Below are positions 46,573 through 55,365 of a stretch of 64,000 nucleotides of DNA, one piece after another. Position 1 is the stretch's first letter. Every line of letters starts with the position of its first letter. Made by a program: the position numbers and the translations under genes. Source of the DNA: Caminibacter mediatlanticus TB-2 (lineage in GTDB: Bacteria; Campylobacterota; Campylobacteria; Campylobacterales; Nautiliaceae); the NCBI RefSeq assembly GCF_005843985.1, contig NZ_CP040463.1, forward strand, positions 1,352,001-1,416,000. The letters are read 5' to 3'. The notes beneath the pieces were generated by a model. That model did not search any database and had not been told where the DNA came from. It worked only from the letters and a program-made list of their open reading frames with translations.

Positions 46573-47413
46573 TTTCCTCTTTTAACTCTTCATCAAGCCA
46601 TTTAGGAGATACAATTTTTATATCAGGCAAAAAACTTTTAATAAATCTTTTTATTTCTTCTTTGTGTGTTATCTTAACTTGAAATAAAACACTTCCATCA
46701 TCATATTTGTTAATTTCTACTTGAGTTGGATTTAATGGCAATCTTTTTATATAATCAACAACATTTGCATTTACTAAAAATTCAACGCTAAATGCTTCAT
46801 TGTTTGGAATAAACCATATATTTATTGCATTTTTTAAATCTATATCTTCATTTAATTCATATTCGCCTAAAAACTCTATCTCATCAATTTCATTTAAATG
46901 AAATCTCAAATATCCTTTATCAATTCCTACTAAATACCAATATCCTTCAAAATTCACTACTTTAAGAGGTTTTAGTTTATATTTTTTATTATATCTTTTA
47001 TATAAAAATCTTATTTCTTGCTTATTTTCAATTGCATTAATTAATATATCATAAATTTCTATATCAATAATCTTTTCTACATTAAACTTTGAATAAACAA
47101 TATTTTTAGTTTCTAAGTCTTTAAAAATAGATTTTAATTTATTATAAACTCCTACTTCTTTTGAAAAGTTTTTAATTGTTTCTATTACAAATGTATCAAA
47201 GTTATCATCTCTTTTTAGTTTAAATTTATTATCAACTTTTACAATATTAAACCCTGCAGGTTTTAAATATTCATTAATGTAACGATAAGCCGTTCTTTTT
47301 GAAACACCGTATATATCTTCTATATCTTTAATACTTAATTTTTCATTTGAATAAAACCTATTTAATAAATCAAAAATATTTTTTAATAAATTAGTAACAT
47401 CATTCTTTGGCAT
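46553..47413 (-). CDS. WYL-domain transcriptional regulator
   Basis: A 286-residue regulator: N-terminal helix-turn-helix (LSIKDIEDIYGVSKRTAYRYINEYL, about 25-50; shown here only as the HTH core SKRTAYRYI), a WYL domain (about 130-195) with EIRFLYKRYNKKYKLKPLKV and GYWYLVGIDKG...RFHLNEI, and a WCX C-terminal extension. WYL regulators such as BrxR and CapW repress phage-defence operons and respond to DNA or nucleotide ligands. It sits directly beside the SLOG-DUF262 system, tail-to-tail with the PcfJ-like gene, and is 1 base after trmA on the same strand. Confidence 0.88.
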   Translation of the reverse strand: MPKNDVTNLLKNIFDLLNRFYSNEKLSIKDIEDIYGVSKRTAYRYINEYLKPAGFNIVKVDNKFKLKRDDNFDTFVIETIKNFSKEVGVYNKLKSIFKDLETKNIVYSKFNVEKIIDIEIYDILINAIENKQEIRFLYKRYNKKYKLKPLKVVNFEGYWYLVGIDKGYLRFHLNEIDEIEFLGEYELNEDIDLKNAINIWFIPNNEAFSVEFLVNANVVDYIKRLPLNPTQVEINKYDDGSVLFQVKITHKEEIKRFIKSFLPDIKIVSPKWLDEELKEEIKLYLD

Positions 47414-48505
47414 TTACACTCTCTCTAAAACAACTCCGCATTCCATATGATTTGTATATGGGAATTGGTCAAAAAATGCGAATGCTTTTATTTTTCTATT
47501 TTTACTTAAAGTTTCTAAATCTCTTTTTAGAGTTTCTGGATTACAAGAGATATAAATAATATTGTCAAACTCATTTACAAATTTTCTACTCTTTTCATCA
47601 AGTCCTGCCCTTGGAGGGTCTATTAGTACATTTTTTAAATCATACGAATTAAAAAATCCTGTTTTTTTAAGTTCGCTAAATTCAGCTGCACTCATAGCAA
47701 GAAAACTAATATTTTTTCTATTATTAATTTCTGCATTGTATGTAGCCGCCTCTATACTTTCTGGATTAATCTCAGTTGCTACAACTTTTTTGAAATTTTC
47801 ACTTAAAGGAATTGTAAAATTACCATTCCCACAGTAAAGCTCAACTAAATCACCTTTTAAATTTGAAGTATTATCAAGCACCCAAGAAATCATTTTTTTA
47901 TTTATTTCTCTATTTGGTTGGGTAAATGTATTTTCTATTATTTTGTATTTATATGTTTTTCCTTTTATTTCAAGCTCTTCAATAAGATAATTTTTATCAA
48001 AAATATATTTTCTTCCTTTTTTTCTAACAATAAAATCAACATTTTTAAATTTATCTTTTAATCTTTTAATATCCTCAGCAATACTCTCATCTACTTTTCT
48101 GTGATAAATCAAAGTTACTATAATCTCACCTTTTGAGTTGCTTAAAAAATGCACTTCATAAAGTTTAAGTCTTAAATTTTGATTTTTTTCAATTTCACTC
48201 ATAAGTTTTGGCATTAACTCATAAATTGCCTTATCTACTATTTTACACTCTTCAATAGGTATTACACCTCTACCTTCTTCTTTTCTTTTTCTCATTGCAT
48301 AATATGTTTTATCACCTTCGTGCCAAACTCTAAATTCAGCTCTTGCTCTAAAATGTTCATCTTTATCATAAATTACTTCAATTTCAGGAATTTCAAACTT
48401 ACTAAACATCTCTTTTAATTTATCTTTTTTCATTTTCAACTGCTCTTCATATGGCACTTGCCATAAAACACAACTACCACATTTACCAAAACTACTGCAA
48501 TTCAT
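47414..48505 (-). CDS. trmA: tRNA (uracil-5-)-methyltransferase with Fe-S-type cysteines
   Basis: A 363-residue SAM enzyme making ribothymidine-54 in tRNA. TrmA hallmarks: FRARAEFRVWHEGD, FTQPNREINKKM, LVELYCGNGNFTIPL, LIDPPRAGLD, the nucleophilic ISCNPETLKRDL and the C-terminal FDQFPYTNHMECGVVL. Unlike E. coli TrmA it carries C3, C9 and C12 at the N-terminus (CX5CX2C) plus C87 in IEECKIV, the ligand pattern of the 4Fe-4S cluster of RumA/RlmD. The TrmA assignment comes from overall similarity; substrate overlap with 23S rRNA is possible. It is 9 bases after fliP. Confidence 0.9.
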   Translation of the reverse strand: MNCSSFGKCGSCVLWQVPYEEQLKMKKDKLKEMFSKFEIPEIEVIYDKDEHFRARAEFRVWHEGDKTYYAMRKRKEEGRGVIPIEECKIVDKAIYELMPKLMSEIEKNQNLRLKLYEVHFLSNSKGEIIVTLIYHRKVDESIAEDIKRLKDKFKNVDFIVRKKGRKYIFDKNYLIEELEIKGKTYKYKIIENTFTQPNREINKKMISWVLDNTSNLKGDLVELYCGNGNFTIPLSENFKKVVATEINPESIEAATYNAEINNRKNISFLAMSAAEFSELKKTGFFNSYDLKNVLIDPPRAGLDEKSRKFVNEFDNIIYISCNPETLKRDLETLSKNRKIKAFAFFDQFPYTNHMECGVVLERV

Positions 48506-48514
48506 ATTTATCCT

Positions 48515-49246
48515 TTATCTAAAACTATTTACAAGCCCCATTACAATCAAATTCCATCCATCAACAAGTATGAAAACGAGTATTTTAAATGGCAAACTAA
48601 TCATAACAGGAGGCAACATCATCATACCTAAACTCATTAAAATAGAACTCACTACCATATCAATTATTAAAAATGGTAAAAATATTAAAAATCCTATCTC
48701 AAATGCAGTTTTAAGCTCACTTATCATAAAAGCAGGCACTAAAATACTTAAAGGCACATCATCTATTGTTTTTGGATTAGGAAGATGTCTTATTCTAAAA
48801 AAAAGTGCTAAATCCTTTTCTCTTGTATTTTTTATCATAAACCTTTTAAAAGGCTTAACTGCTCTATTAAATGCTTCTTCATATCCAATTTTTTGTTCCA
48901 TATATGGTTTTATTCCTGATTTATAAGCCTCTTTTGCATAAGGCTCCATTATAAAAAATGTTAAAACAAGAGAAAGCGAAACTAAAAGAGTTGTTGGCGG
49001 AGATTGTGGTGTTCCGAGTGCTTGACGCAAAAATCCAAAAACAACTAAAAGTCTTACAAAAGAAGTAGCTACAAGTACTATACTTGGAGCTAATACTAAA
49101 ATAGTCATTAAAATTGCTATATTTAAAACAGTAACTAATTGCTTTGGATTCTCAGGTGCAGTTAATGATAAATTAACAGTAGGTATTTGAGGGGTAGCTG
49201 CAAAAATAACTGTACAAAAAAGAAAAAAGATTAATATCTTTTTCAT
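48515..49246 (-). CDS. fliP: Flagellar export-gate protein FliP
   Basis: A 243-residue integral-membrane protein of the flagellar type III export gate. It has a signal peptide (MKKILIFFLFCTVIFA), LAPSIVLVATSFVRLLVVFGFLRQALGTPQSPP (recognised by the RQALGTPQ core), the loop IKPYMEQKIGYEEAFNRAVKPF, and the C-terminal LIFLPFLIIDMVVSSILMSLGMMMLPP region. It forms the FliP5FliQ4FliR1 channel. It is the last of motA-motB-fliP, 4 bases after motB. Confidence 0.95.
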   Translation of the reverse strand: MKKILIFFLFCTVIFAATPQIPTVNLSLTAPENPKQLVTVLNIAILMTILVLAPSIVLVATSFVRLLVVFGFLRQALGTPQSPPTTLLVSLSLVLTFFIMEPYAKEAYKSGIKPYMEQKIGYEEAFNRAVKPFKRFMIKNTREKDLALFFRIRHLPNPKTIDDVPLSILVPAFMISELKTAFEIGFLIFLPFLIIDMVVSSILMSLGMMMLPPVMISLPFKILVFILVDGWNLIVMGLVNSFR

Positions 49247-49250
49247 TAAT

Positions 49251-50021
49251 TTATTGAACTTTGTCTAAAATTGATTGTTTTAACTCTTCTTTGTTTTTCT
49301 TTGCAAAAAACCATATTTCAACTCTCCTATTTTTAGCTCTGCCCTCTGGTGTTAAATTACTTGCAATTGGATGATATTCACCATATGCTGCTGCACTAAG
49401 TTGTTTAGGGTCTACTCCATCTTTTATTAAAATTTTTAAGACACTAAGTGCTCTTGCAGCACTTAAATCCCAATTATCTCTATATGGACTATTTTTGGGT
49501 GGAGGCAAATTATCTGTATAGCCTCTTATTTGGATATCTATATTTTTTGGTAAATACTCTTTTATAATTATAGCAATTCTTTTTAAAAAGAGTAAACTAT
49601 CTTGATTTGTAATTTCAGCACTTCCAGGTGCAAAAGTAATATCAGCAGGAAGTCTTATAAAAAATCCTTCTTCTCCTTCTTGCAGAGTAATTGTATTACC
49701 TTTACCTGCTTGTGTCATCTCTTTAAATTCTGTAATTGCTTGTTGAAGTCTATTTACAGTTTGAGCTGTTTCTTCATTTTTTACAATAGGAGTTGCTTTT
49801 TGGATTCTCTCTCTACTAACTTCTGTTTGAGTTCCACCTTCAAGTACACTTAATGCACCTTGAAGTGAGCCAATTGCTTCTTTTACTTTTTTTGCATCCA
49901 TTGTAGACATAGATAAAAGCAAAACGAAAAAGCATAAAAGAAGACTCATTAAATCCCCAAATGTAGCAAGCCATTCTGGCATACATTCAGGACATTCGCA
50001 TTTACACTTTTTTTTAGCCAT
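49251..50021 (-). CDS. motB: Flagellar stator protein MotB (PomB-like)
   Basis: A 256-residue stator subunit. After a cysteine-rich start (C6, C8, C10, C13), a transmembrane helix carries the ion-binding aspartate D23 in ATFGDLMSLLLCFFVLLLSMS. A periplasmic linker/plug follows, then an OmpA peptidoglycan-binding domain (IDIQIRGYTDN, NWDLSAARALSVL, KNRRVEIWF). The helix matches Vibrio PomB (TFADLMSLLMCFFVLLLSFS, recalled) better than E. coli MotB, suggesting sodium drive. It is paired with motA 8 bases upstream. Confidence 0.92.
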   Translation of the reverse strand: MAKKKCKCECPECMPEWLATFGDLMSLLLCFFVLLLSMSTMDAKKVKEAIGSLQGALSVLEGGTQTEVSRERIQKATPIVKNEETAQTVNRLQQAITEFKEMTQAGKGNTITLQEGEEGFFIRLPADITFAPGSAEITNQDSLLFLKRIAIIIKEYLPKNIDIQIRGYTDNLPPPKNSPYRDNWDLSAARALSVLKILIKDGVDPKQLSAAAYGEYHPIASNLTPEGRAKNRRVEIWFFAKKNKEELKQSILDKVQ

Positions 50022-50029
50022 TTTTTATC

Positions 50030-50797
50030 CTATTCAAATTGAGACTTTCTTTGGGATGGTGGTAAAAAGCTTAGTAATTTTGCTTCAAGCGTTCTTGGAT
50101 TATCTCCTGCTTGAATAGACATAATTCCTTCAATAATCATTGTTTTTGCTAAAATTTCATCATCATTTCTTAATGCAAGCTTATTTGCAATTGGACTTCC
50201 AAAAATATTACCAATCATAGCACCATATAAAGTTGTAAGTAAAGCAACTGCCATTGCAGGACCAATTGCTGCTGGGTCTGACATATTAAGAAGCATTGCT
50301 ACAAGCCCAACAAGTGTACCAATCATTCCCATTGCCCCTGCAAGACCAGCCCAGTTTGAAAATATAGAAGCCATCTTTTTATGTCTTGCATCCATTTGTT
50401 CCAAATCAATTTCAAGTAACTCTCTAATTGTATCAGGCTCATTCCCATCAACAGCCATTGAAAGACCTTTTTTTAAAAACTCATCTTCTTCGTTGGCTGC
50501 TGCTTGTTCGAGTGATAAAATTCCATCACGACGAGCTTGGGTTGCATAATCTACAAGTTTTTTAATTAATTCTTCATAATTTGGTTGATAGCTTGGTTTT
50601 ATGGCAATCATAAAAACTTTTGCAAATTTTGTCATCATCTCCATTTTATTAGAAATAAATAAAGTCATAATAGACCCAAGCACAACTATTAGCACGGATT
50701 GTGGGTCAATATATGGTCCAACACCTACCCCCATTGCCATTGCAGCAATAATTAGACCAAGTGCACCAACAATCCCAATAACAGAAGCTAAATCCAT
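50030..50797 (-). CDS. motA: Flagellar stator protein MotA (PomA-like)
   Basis: A 255-residue membrane protein with four transmembrane helices. It starts [20 protein letters not shown], as PomA does (MDLATLLGLIGG, recalled). A cytoplasmic loop (about 60-150) with [11 protein letters not shown] holds the charged residues that contact FliG. Helices 3-4 include [19 protein letters not shown] and [19 protein letters not shown], with the proline and alanine typical of the ion path. It forms the 5:2 stator with MotB. It is divergent from glmU over 43 bases. Confidence 0.93.
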   Translation of the reverse strand: MDLASVIGIVGALGLIIAAMAMGVGVGPYIDPQSVLIVVLGSIMTLFISNKMEMMTKFAKVFMIAIKPSYQPNYEELIKKLVDYATQARRDGILSLEQAAANEEDEFLKKGLSMAVDGNEPDTIRELLEIDLEQMDARHKKMASIFSNWAGLAGAMGMIGTLVGLVAMLLNMSDPAAIGPAMAVALLTTLYGAMIGNIFGSPIANKLALRNDDEILAKTMIIEGIMSIQAGDNPRTLEAKLLSFLPPSQRKSQFE

Positions 50798-50811
50798 TTT
50801 TTTAATCCTTT

Positions 50812-50821
50812 ATGTTATAAT
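50812..50821 (+). promoter_or_regulatory. Promoter of glmU in the motA-glmU spacer
   Basis: ATGTTATAAT ends 19 bases before the glmU ATG; a ribosome site AAAAGG follows. It lies on the 43-base spacer shared with motA. Confidence 0.55.
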
Positions 50822-50840
50822 TTTGGCAAAAAGGTCTGCC

Positions 50841-52124
50841 ATGCTTCAAATCATTATTCTTGCTGCGGGTAAAGGGACCCGTATGAAAAGTAAATCGGCA
50901 AAAGTGCTACATACTTTATGCGATAAGCCTATGATAGAATATGTTATTGAAGAGTCATTAAAATTAACAAAAAGTGTCGATGTAATACTCAATCACCAAT
51001 TTGAAAAAGTAAAAGAAGTTGTAAGTAAATATCCGGTAAATATTATCAAACAAGACTTAGAAAACTATCCAGGCACAGGTGGGGCTGTAAAAGAAGTAGA
51101 AATTAAAGGTGATAAAATATTTGTTTTAAATGGTGATATGCCTTTAATTGAAGCTAATGAACTTAAAAAATTTACTGATATTGATGCTGATATTGTTATG
51201 AGTGTTATGAAATTAAAAAATCCTGATGGATATGGAAGAGTTGTTATTGAAGATGGAAAAGTTAAAAAAATAGTCGAACAAAAAGATGCTAATGAAGATG
51301 AACTTAAAATTCCATATGTAAATGCAGGTGTTTATTTATTTAAAGGAGATATTTTAAAAGAATACATTCCAAAACTAAGCAATAATAATGCGCAAAAAGA
51401 ATATTATCTAACTGATATAATTGAAATGGCTGTAAATGATGGAAAAATTGTTAAAGCAATTGAAGTTGATGAAGAAAACTTCAAAGGTGTAAATTCAAAA
51501 CTTGATTTAGCAAAAGCCGAAGAGATTATGGCAAGAAGAATAAGAGAATTTTGGATGAAAAATGGGGTTATTATGCATCTTCCTAAGACTATTTTTATTG
51601 ATGCTTATTCTTCTTTTGAAGGTGAATGTGAGATTGGAAGTGGATGTGTTATTAAAAATTCAATAATTATTGAGAGTGAAATTAGACCAAATTCTGTAAT
51701 TGAAGGGGCTATAATTAAAAATTCAGGTGTTGGACCTATGGCAAGAATCAGACCCAAAAGTGAGTTAATTGATACTCATATAGGAAACTTTGTTGAAGTA
51801 AAAGCAAGTAAACTAAAAGGTGTAAAAGCTGGACATTTAAGTTATCTTGGTGATAGTGAAATAGATGAAGGAACTAATATTGGAGCAGGTACTATTACTT
51901 GTAATTATGATGGAAAAGCCAAATACAAAACAAAAATTGGGAAAAATGTATTTATTGGAAGCGATACTCAACTTATAGCACCAGTAGTAATTGAAGATGA
52001 TGTTATTATTGCAGCAGGGACAACTGTTACAAAAGATGTAAAAAAAGGAAATCTTGCAATAAGCAGAACTCCACTTAAAATGGTAAAAGATTTTTATTAT
52101 AAATTTTTTGGGAGTAAAAGTTGA
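50841..52124 (+). CDS. glmU: Bifunctional N-acetylglucosamine-1-phosphate uridyltransferase/glucosamine acetyltransferase
   Basis: A 427-residue enzyme making UDP-GlcNAc for peptidoglycan and LPS. The N-terminal uridyltransferase has [19 protein letters not shown] and [10 protein letters not shown] left-handed beta-helix follows (about 240-420) with [37 protein letters not shown] and [11 protein letters not shown]. Start at ATG 50841; the open frame continues upstream to 50601 only because it lies antisense to motA. It overlaps the coaBC start (TTGA). Confidence 0.95.
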   Translation: MLQIIILAAGKGTRMKSKSAKVLHTLCDKPMIEYVIEESLKLTKSVDVILNHQFEKVKEVVSKYPVNIIKQDLENYPGTGGAVKEVEIKGDKIFVLNGDMPLIEANELKKFTDIDADIVMSVMKLKNPDGYGRVVIEDGKVKKIVEQKDANEDELKIPYVNAGVYLFKGDILKEYIPKLSNNNAQKEYYLTDIIEMAVNDGKIVKAIEVDEENFKGVNSKLDLAKAEEIMARRIREFWMKNGVIMHLPKTIFIDAYSSFEGECEIGSGCVIKNSIIIESEIRPNSVIEGAIIKNSGVGPMARIRPKSELIDTHIGNFVEVKASKLKGVKAGHLSYLGDSEIDEGTNIGAGTITCNYDGKAKYKTKIGKNVFIGSDTQLIAPVVIEDDVIIAAGTTVTKDVKKGNLAISRTPLKMVKDFYYKFFGSKS

Positions 52125-53263
52125 ATGTATTAATTGGAGTTACTGGTAGCATTGCTATTTATAAAACTTGTGAATTAATTAGACTTTTTATTAAAAATGG
52201 TGATAATGTAAAAGTTGTAATGACTAAGTCTGCTGCAAAATTCATATCTCCTCTTACTTTTGAAACACTTACAAGAAATAAAGTCTTAATAGAAGAAAAT
52301 GAAGATTGGAGCAGTTGTATTAATCATATAGATTATGCTAAATGGGCTGATATTTATATAATTGCACCAGCAACTGCCAATACTTTAAATAAAGCATTAG
52401 TAGGAATTGCAGATAATTTACTTTTGCAAGTTTATTTAGCAACAACTTCTCCTACCCTTTTTGCTCCAAGTGCAAATACAAATATGTATCTTCATCCTAC
52501 TACTCAAAAAGCAATAAAAAAATTAAATTGTATAGAAGCTAATTCTGGTCTTCTTGCTTGTGGAGATGAGGGAATTGGGAAAATGGCTGAACCTCGTGAA
52601 ATATTTTTAAGAGCTTTAAGAGAAATTAATAAAGATGAGTTTTGGAAAGATAAGAAAGTAGTAGTTACAGCTGGTGGAAGCATTGAGAGAATTGATGATG
52701 TAAGATTTGTTAGTAATTTTTCAAGTGGAAAAATGGGCGAAGCTTTAGCAAAAGCTTTTTATATAAAAGGAGCTGATGTTGTTTTAATTTCAAGTAAAAA
52801 TCATAATTTAAGTAAAGAAATTAAACAAATAAAAGTAGAAAGTGCTAAGGATTACTTTAAAGCTATAAAAAATGAAAACCCTGATTATTTAATTATGGCA
52901 GCAGCAATTGCTGATTTTAAACCAAAATATACTCCTGGTAAAATAAAAAAATCTCAAATAGGTGATAAGTTAGTACTTGAAATGGAAAAAAATATCAATA
53001 TTTTAGAATCACTTAAAGATAAAAAATTTAAAAAAATTGGATTTAAAGCCGAGAGAGATGAAAAAAATGCATTTAAATATGCAAAAGAAACATTAATTAA
53101 AAAAAATCTTGATGCAATATGTCTTAATCTTTTAACAAAAAATGATTTTGGAAGTGATGAAAATGAGATAATTTTTATTACAAAAGATAAAGAAATAATT
53201 TTTAACCAAGATAAAAAAGAAAACATAGCTTTAAAGCTTGTAAATGCTATCAAATCTCTTTAA
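52121..53263 (+). CDS. coaBC: Phosphopantothenoylcysteine decarboxylase/synthase
   Basis: A 380-residue bifunctional enzyme of coenzyme A synthesis. The N-terminal flavoprotein CoaC has [18 protein letters not shown], the active-site histidine in [20 protein letters not shown] and [16 protein letters not shown]. The C-terminal CoaB has [25 protein letters not shown] and an AAIADFKP segment. Start is TTG at 52121, overlapping the glmU stop as TTGA. It overlaps the next gene by 20 bases. It follows PanE in the same pathway. Confidence 0.95.
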   Translation: MNVLIGVTGSIAIYKTCELIRLFIKNGDNVKVVMTKSAAKFISPLTFETLTRNKVLIEENEDWSSCINHIDYAKWADIYIIAPATANTLNKALVGIADNLLLQVYLATTSPTLFAPSANTNMYLHPTTQKAIKKLNCIEANSGLLACGDEGIGKMAEPREIFLRALREINKDEFWKDKKVVVTAGGSIERIDDVRFVSNFSSGKMGEALAKAFYIKGADVVLISSKNHNLSKEIKQIKVESAKDYFKAIKNENPDYLIMAAAIADFKPKYTPGKIKKSQIGDKLVLEMEKNINILESLKDKKFKKIGFKAERDEKNAFKYAKETLIKKNLDAICLNLLTKNDFGSDENEIIFITKDKEIIFNQDKKENIALKLVNAIKSL

Positions 53264-53924
53264 AATAGGAAAAATATTAAAAGAAACTAATAGATTAAAT
53301 GGAATTAAAGAGTTTAATACACAAATTCCTATAAAAATAGAAGTAATTAAAGAAATCAATCCTATAACTTATAAAATAAAACTTGGAAGAAAAGAAGTTG
53401 ATACCAAATCTTCAATTCCTCTTGAAATTGGAAAAAAATATTTTGCAATTGTAAAAGAGAAAAAAAACTATGTAGAAATTTCAAATTTAAAAGAGTATCC
53501 TAAATTACTTGATAAATTAGAAAAAATACCTATTTCTACAAATATACATTTGGATAAAGAAAAAATAATAAAACACTTATCAAACTCAACAGATAAAAAT
53601 GAATTTTTATTCTTTGCAAATATTTTATTGGCATTACAAAAAAAAATTTATCACATCTTTATAAATAATAAAAATAATAAAGCAATTATGCAATATAAAT
53701 TTAATAAAAATAAGATAAAATTTTATGCTTGTTACAAGTTTTTAGGTGAAATAGAGGGAGATATAACTCCTACTAAAATCACACTTTATACACCTTATCA
53801 AAATGTGGCAAACTTATTGATTAATAATTCAAATGAAATAGATATAGATATAGAAGTTTTTATTAAAGAGAATATAAAAGAATTATACGAATTTACCAAT
53901 TCTTTGATAGATATAAAGGTTTAA
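53244..53924 (+). CDS. Hypothetical protein between coaBC and uppS
   Basis: A 226-residue, lysine-rich soluble protein without signal peptide. The first half has IPIKIEVIKEINPITYKIKLGRKEVDTKSS (a beta-barrel-like segment, quoted only by its core INPITYKIKLG); the second has helical and beta segments ending ENIKELYEFTNSLIDIKV. I do not recognise a domain; the first part recalls the hook-length-control FliK C-terminal style but weakly. A gene of similar position occurs between dfp and uppS in Campylobacter jejuni (from memory), so it is probably a conserved Campylobacterota protein. It is 1 base before uppS. Confidence 0.7.
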   Translation: MLSNLFKIGKILKETNRLNGIKEFNTQIPIKIEVIKEINPITYKIKLGRKEVDTKSSIPLEIGKKYFAIVKEKKNYVEISNLKEYPKLLDKLEKIPISTNIHLDKEKIIKHLSNSTDKNEFLFFANILLALQKKIYHIFINNKNNKAIMQYKFNKNKIKFYACYKFLGEIEGDITPTKITLYTPYQNVANLLINNSNEIDIDIEVFIKENIKELYEFTNSLIDIKV

Positions 53925-53925
53925 T

Positions 53926-54588
53926 ATGCATATTGCCATAATAATGGATGGAAATGGGAGATGGGCAAAAAAAAGAGGTCTCAAACGCACAGAAGGTCAT
54001 AAAAAAGGTGCTGAGGTTGTAAAAGAAATAACAACATATTGTGCAAATAATCCTGAAATTGATGTTTTAACTCTATATGCTTTTTCTACGGAAAATTGGA
54101 AAAGACCAAAAATGGAAATTGATTTTTTAATGAAACTACTTGATAACTGGTTAAAAAAAGAACTACCTACTTATATAGAAAATGAAGTTAGATTTGAAGT
54201 AATAGGAGATATTTCTAAATTTAGTGATAAACTTAAAAAAAGAATAGAACTCACAAAAGAAAAAACAAAAAATTTTAAAAAATTAACTCAGGTATTAGCC
54301 CTAAATTATGGAAGCAGAGATGAAATAACAAGAGCTATTAAAAAGTTAATTCAAAAAAACGAAGAAATTACTTCTGAAAATATTCAAAAAAATTTGGATA
54401 TTAGCAGAGATGTCGATTTATTAATTCGAACAAGTGGGGAAGTTAGAGTAAGTAATTTTTTACTTTGGCAAATAGCTTATGCAGAAATGTTTTTTACAAA
54501 AACTTTATGGCCAGATTTTACAAGTGAAGAGTTAGATAAAATTATAAAAGAATTTAAAAAAAGAGAAAGAAGGTTTGGAGGAATATAA
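53926..54588 (+). CDS. uppS: Undecaprenyl diphosphate synthase
   Basis: A 220-residue cis-prenyltransferase making the C55 lipid carrier for cell-wall and LPS synthesis. Seen: the start HIAIIMDGNGRWAKKRG with catalytic Asp, RTEGHKKGAEVVKEI, LTLYAFSTENWKRP, RFEVIGD, LALNYGSRDEITRAI, DVDLLIRTSGEVRVSNFLLWQIAYAEMFF (key RTSGE, SNFLLWQ) and LWPDFTSEEL. Slightly short but complete. It is followed by a spacer of 24 bases that contains the heptameric repeat ahead of pilD. Confidence 0.95.
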   Translation: MHIAIIMDGNGRWAKKRGLKRTEGHKKGAEVVKEITTYCANNPEIDVLTLYAFSTENWKRPKMEIDFLMKLLDNWLKKELPTYIENEVRFEVIGDISKFSDKLKKRIELTKEKTKNFKKLTQVLALNYGSRDEITRAIKKLIQKNEEITSENIQKNLDISRDVDLLIRTSGEVRVSNFLLWQIAYAEMFFTKTLWPDFTSEELDKIIKEFKKRERRFGGI

Positions 54589-54590
54589 TA

Positions 54591-54622
54591 AATTAAAAAT
54601 GGAGAATTCACAATGGAGAATT
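54591..54622. repeat. Heptameric tandem repeat, locus E (covers the pilD start)
   Basis: On the plus strand the units TAAAAAT, GGAGAAT, TCACAAT and GGAGAAT appear, the reverse complement of the ATTYTCM family. The first GGAG (54601-54604 region) acts as the ribosome site and the second unit overlaps the first codons of pilD. Confidence 0.7.
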
Positions 54623-55365
54623 GTATAATATATATTTTTTTATTTTTGTTAGGAATATGTGTAGGAAGTTTTTTGAACGTACTAATTTATAGACTTCCAT
54701 TAAATAAAAGTATTATTTCACCTCCAAGTAGTTGTCCAAATTGTAATACAAAAATCAAACCTTGGCATAATATTCCAATATTTAGTTGGATTTTTTTAAA
54801 AGGAAAGTGTGCATATTGTAAAGAAAAAATTTCTATCAGATATCCAATAATAGAATTTTTAACAGGAATTTTAGCAGTACTCATATATTTAAAAATGAAA
54901 AACATTGATATTTTTTATTTCACAACCTTTGCAACTTTTAGCGGACTCTTAGCGCTTGCAATAATAGATATTGATTATAAAGCTGTACCAGATAATCTAA
55001 ATTTATTAGTATTAGCATTATCAATTTTTCACTCTCCTAATATATTAGAAAATTTTAAAAATGCATTACTTGTTATTGGTGGTATGAGCATTATTAGATG
55101 GTATCTAAGTTATTTTATAAAAAAAGAAGCAATGGGGGAAGGAGATTTAATTATTGGTGGTGTAATGGGTGCAATGCTTGGAATAAATTTATCATTAATT
55201 GCTATTTTTATTTCAGCTATCTTGGCAATAATCCCTTCAATATATTTTTTATTACAAAAAAAAGAACCAGAACTTCCTTTTATCCCTTTTTTAGCGTTAG
55301 GTACATTTATAGTTTGGTATTTCAGTAATTTTTTTAACAGTTATTGGAGTAGTTTATATGCGTAA
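54613..55365 (+). CDS. pilD: Prepilin peptidase/N-methyltransferase
   Basis: A 250-residue membrane aspartyl protease that cleaves and methylates type IV pilin-like signals. Seen: CVGSFLNVLIYRLP, two CxxC pairs (CPNC, CAYC) in the first cytoplasmic domain, and the active aspartates in IDIDYKAVPD and MGEGDLIIGG. About eight hydrophobic segments. Its clients are the pseudopilins at 9974-11502, which have serine or alanine before the cut. The ATG at 54613 follows a GGAG inside the repeat by 8 bases. It overlaps the LptF/G-like gene by 8 bases. Confidence 0.94.
   Translation: MENCIIYIFLFLLGICVGSFLNVLIYRLPLNKSIISPPSSCPNCNTKIKPWHNIPIFSWIFLKGKCAYCKEKISIRYPIIEFLTGILAVLIYLKMKNIDIFYFTTFATFSGLLALAIIDIDYKAVPDNLNLLVLALSIFHSPNILENFKNALLVIGGMSIIRWYLSYFIKKEAMGEGDLIIGGVMGAMLGINLSLIAIFISAILAIIPSIYFLLQKKEPELPFIPFLALGTFIVWYFSNFFNSYWSSLYA

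Noticed and set aside
30217-47413. Possible CRISPR array or prophage remnant in the island
   Set aside because: No spaced direct repeats, cas genes, phage structural genes or integrase are present.
50601-50840. Eighty-residue upstream extension of the glmU frame
   Set aside because: It is antisense to motA and covers the glmU promoter; the GlmU family starts at the ATG at 50841.
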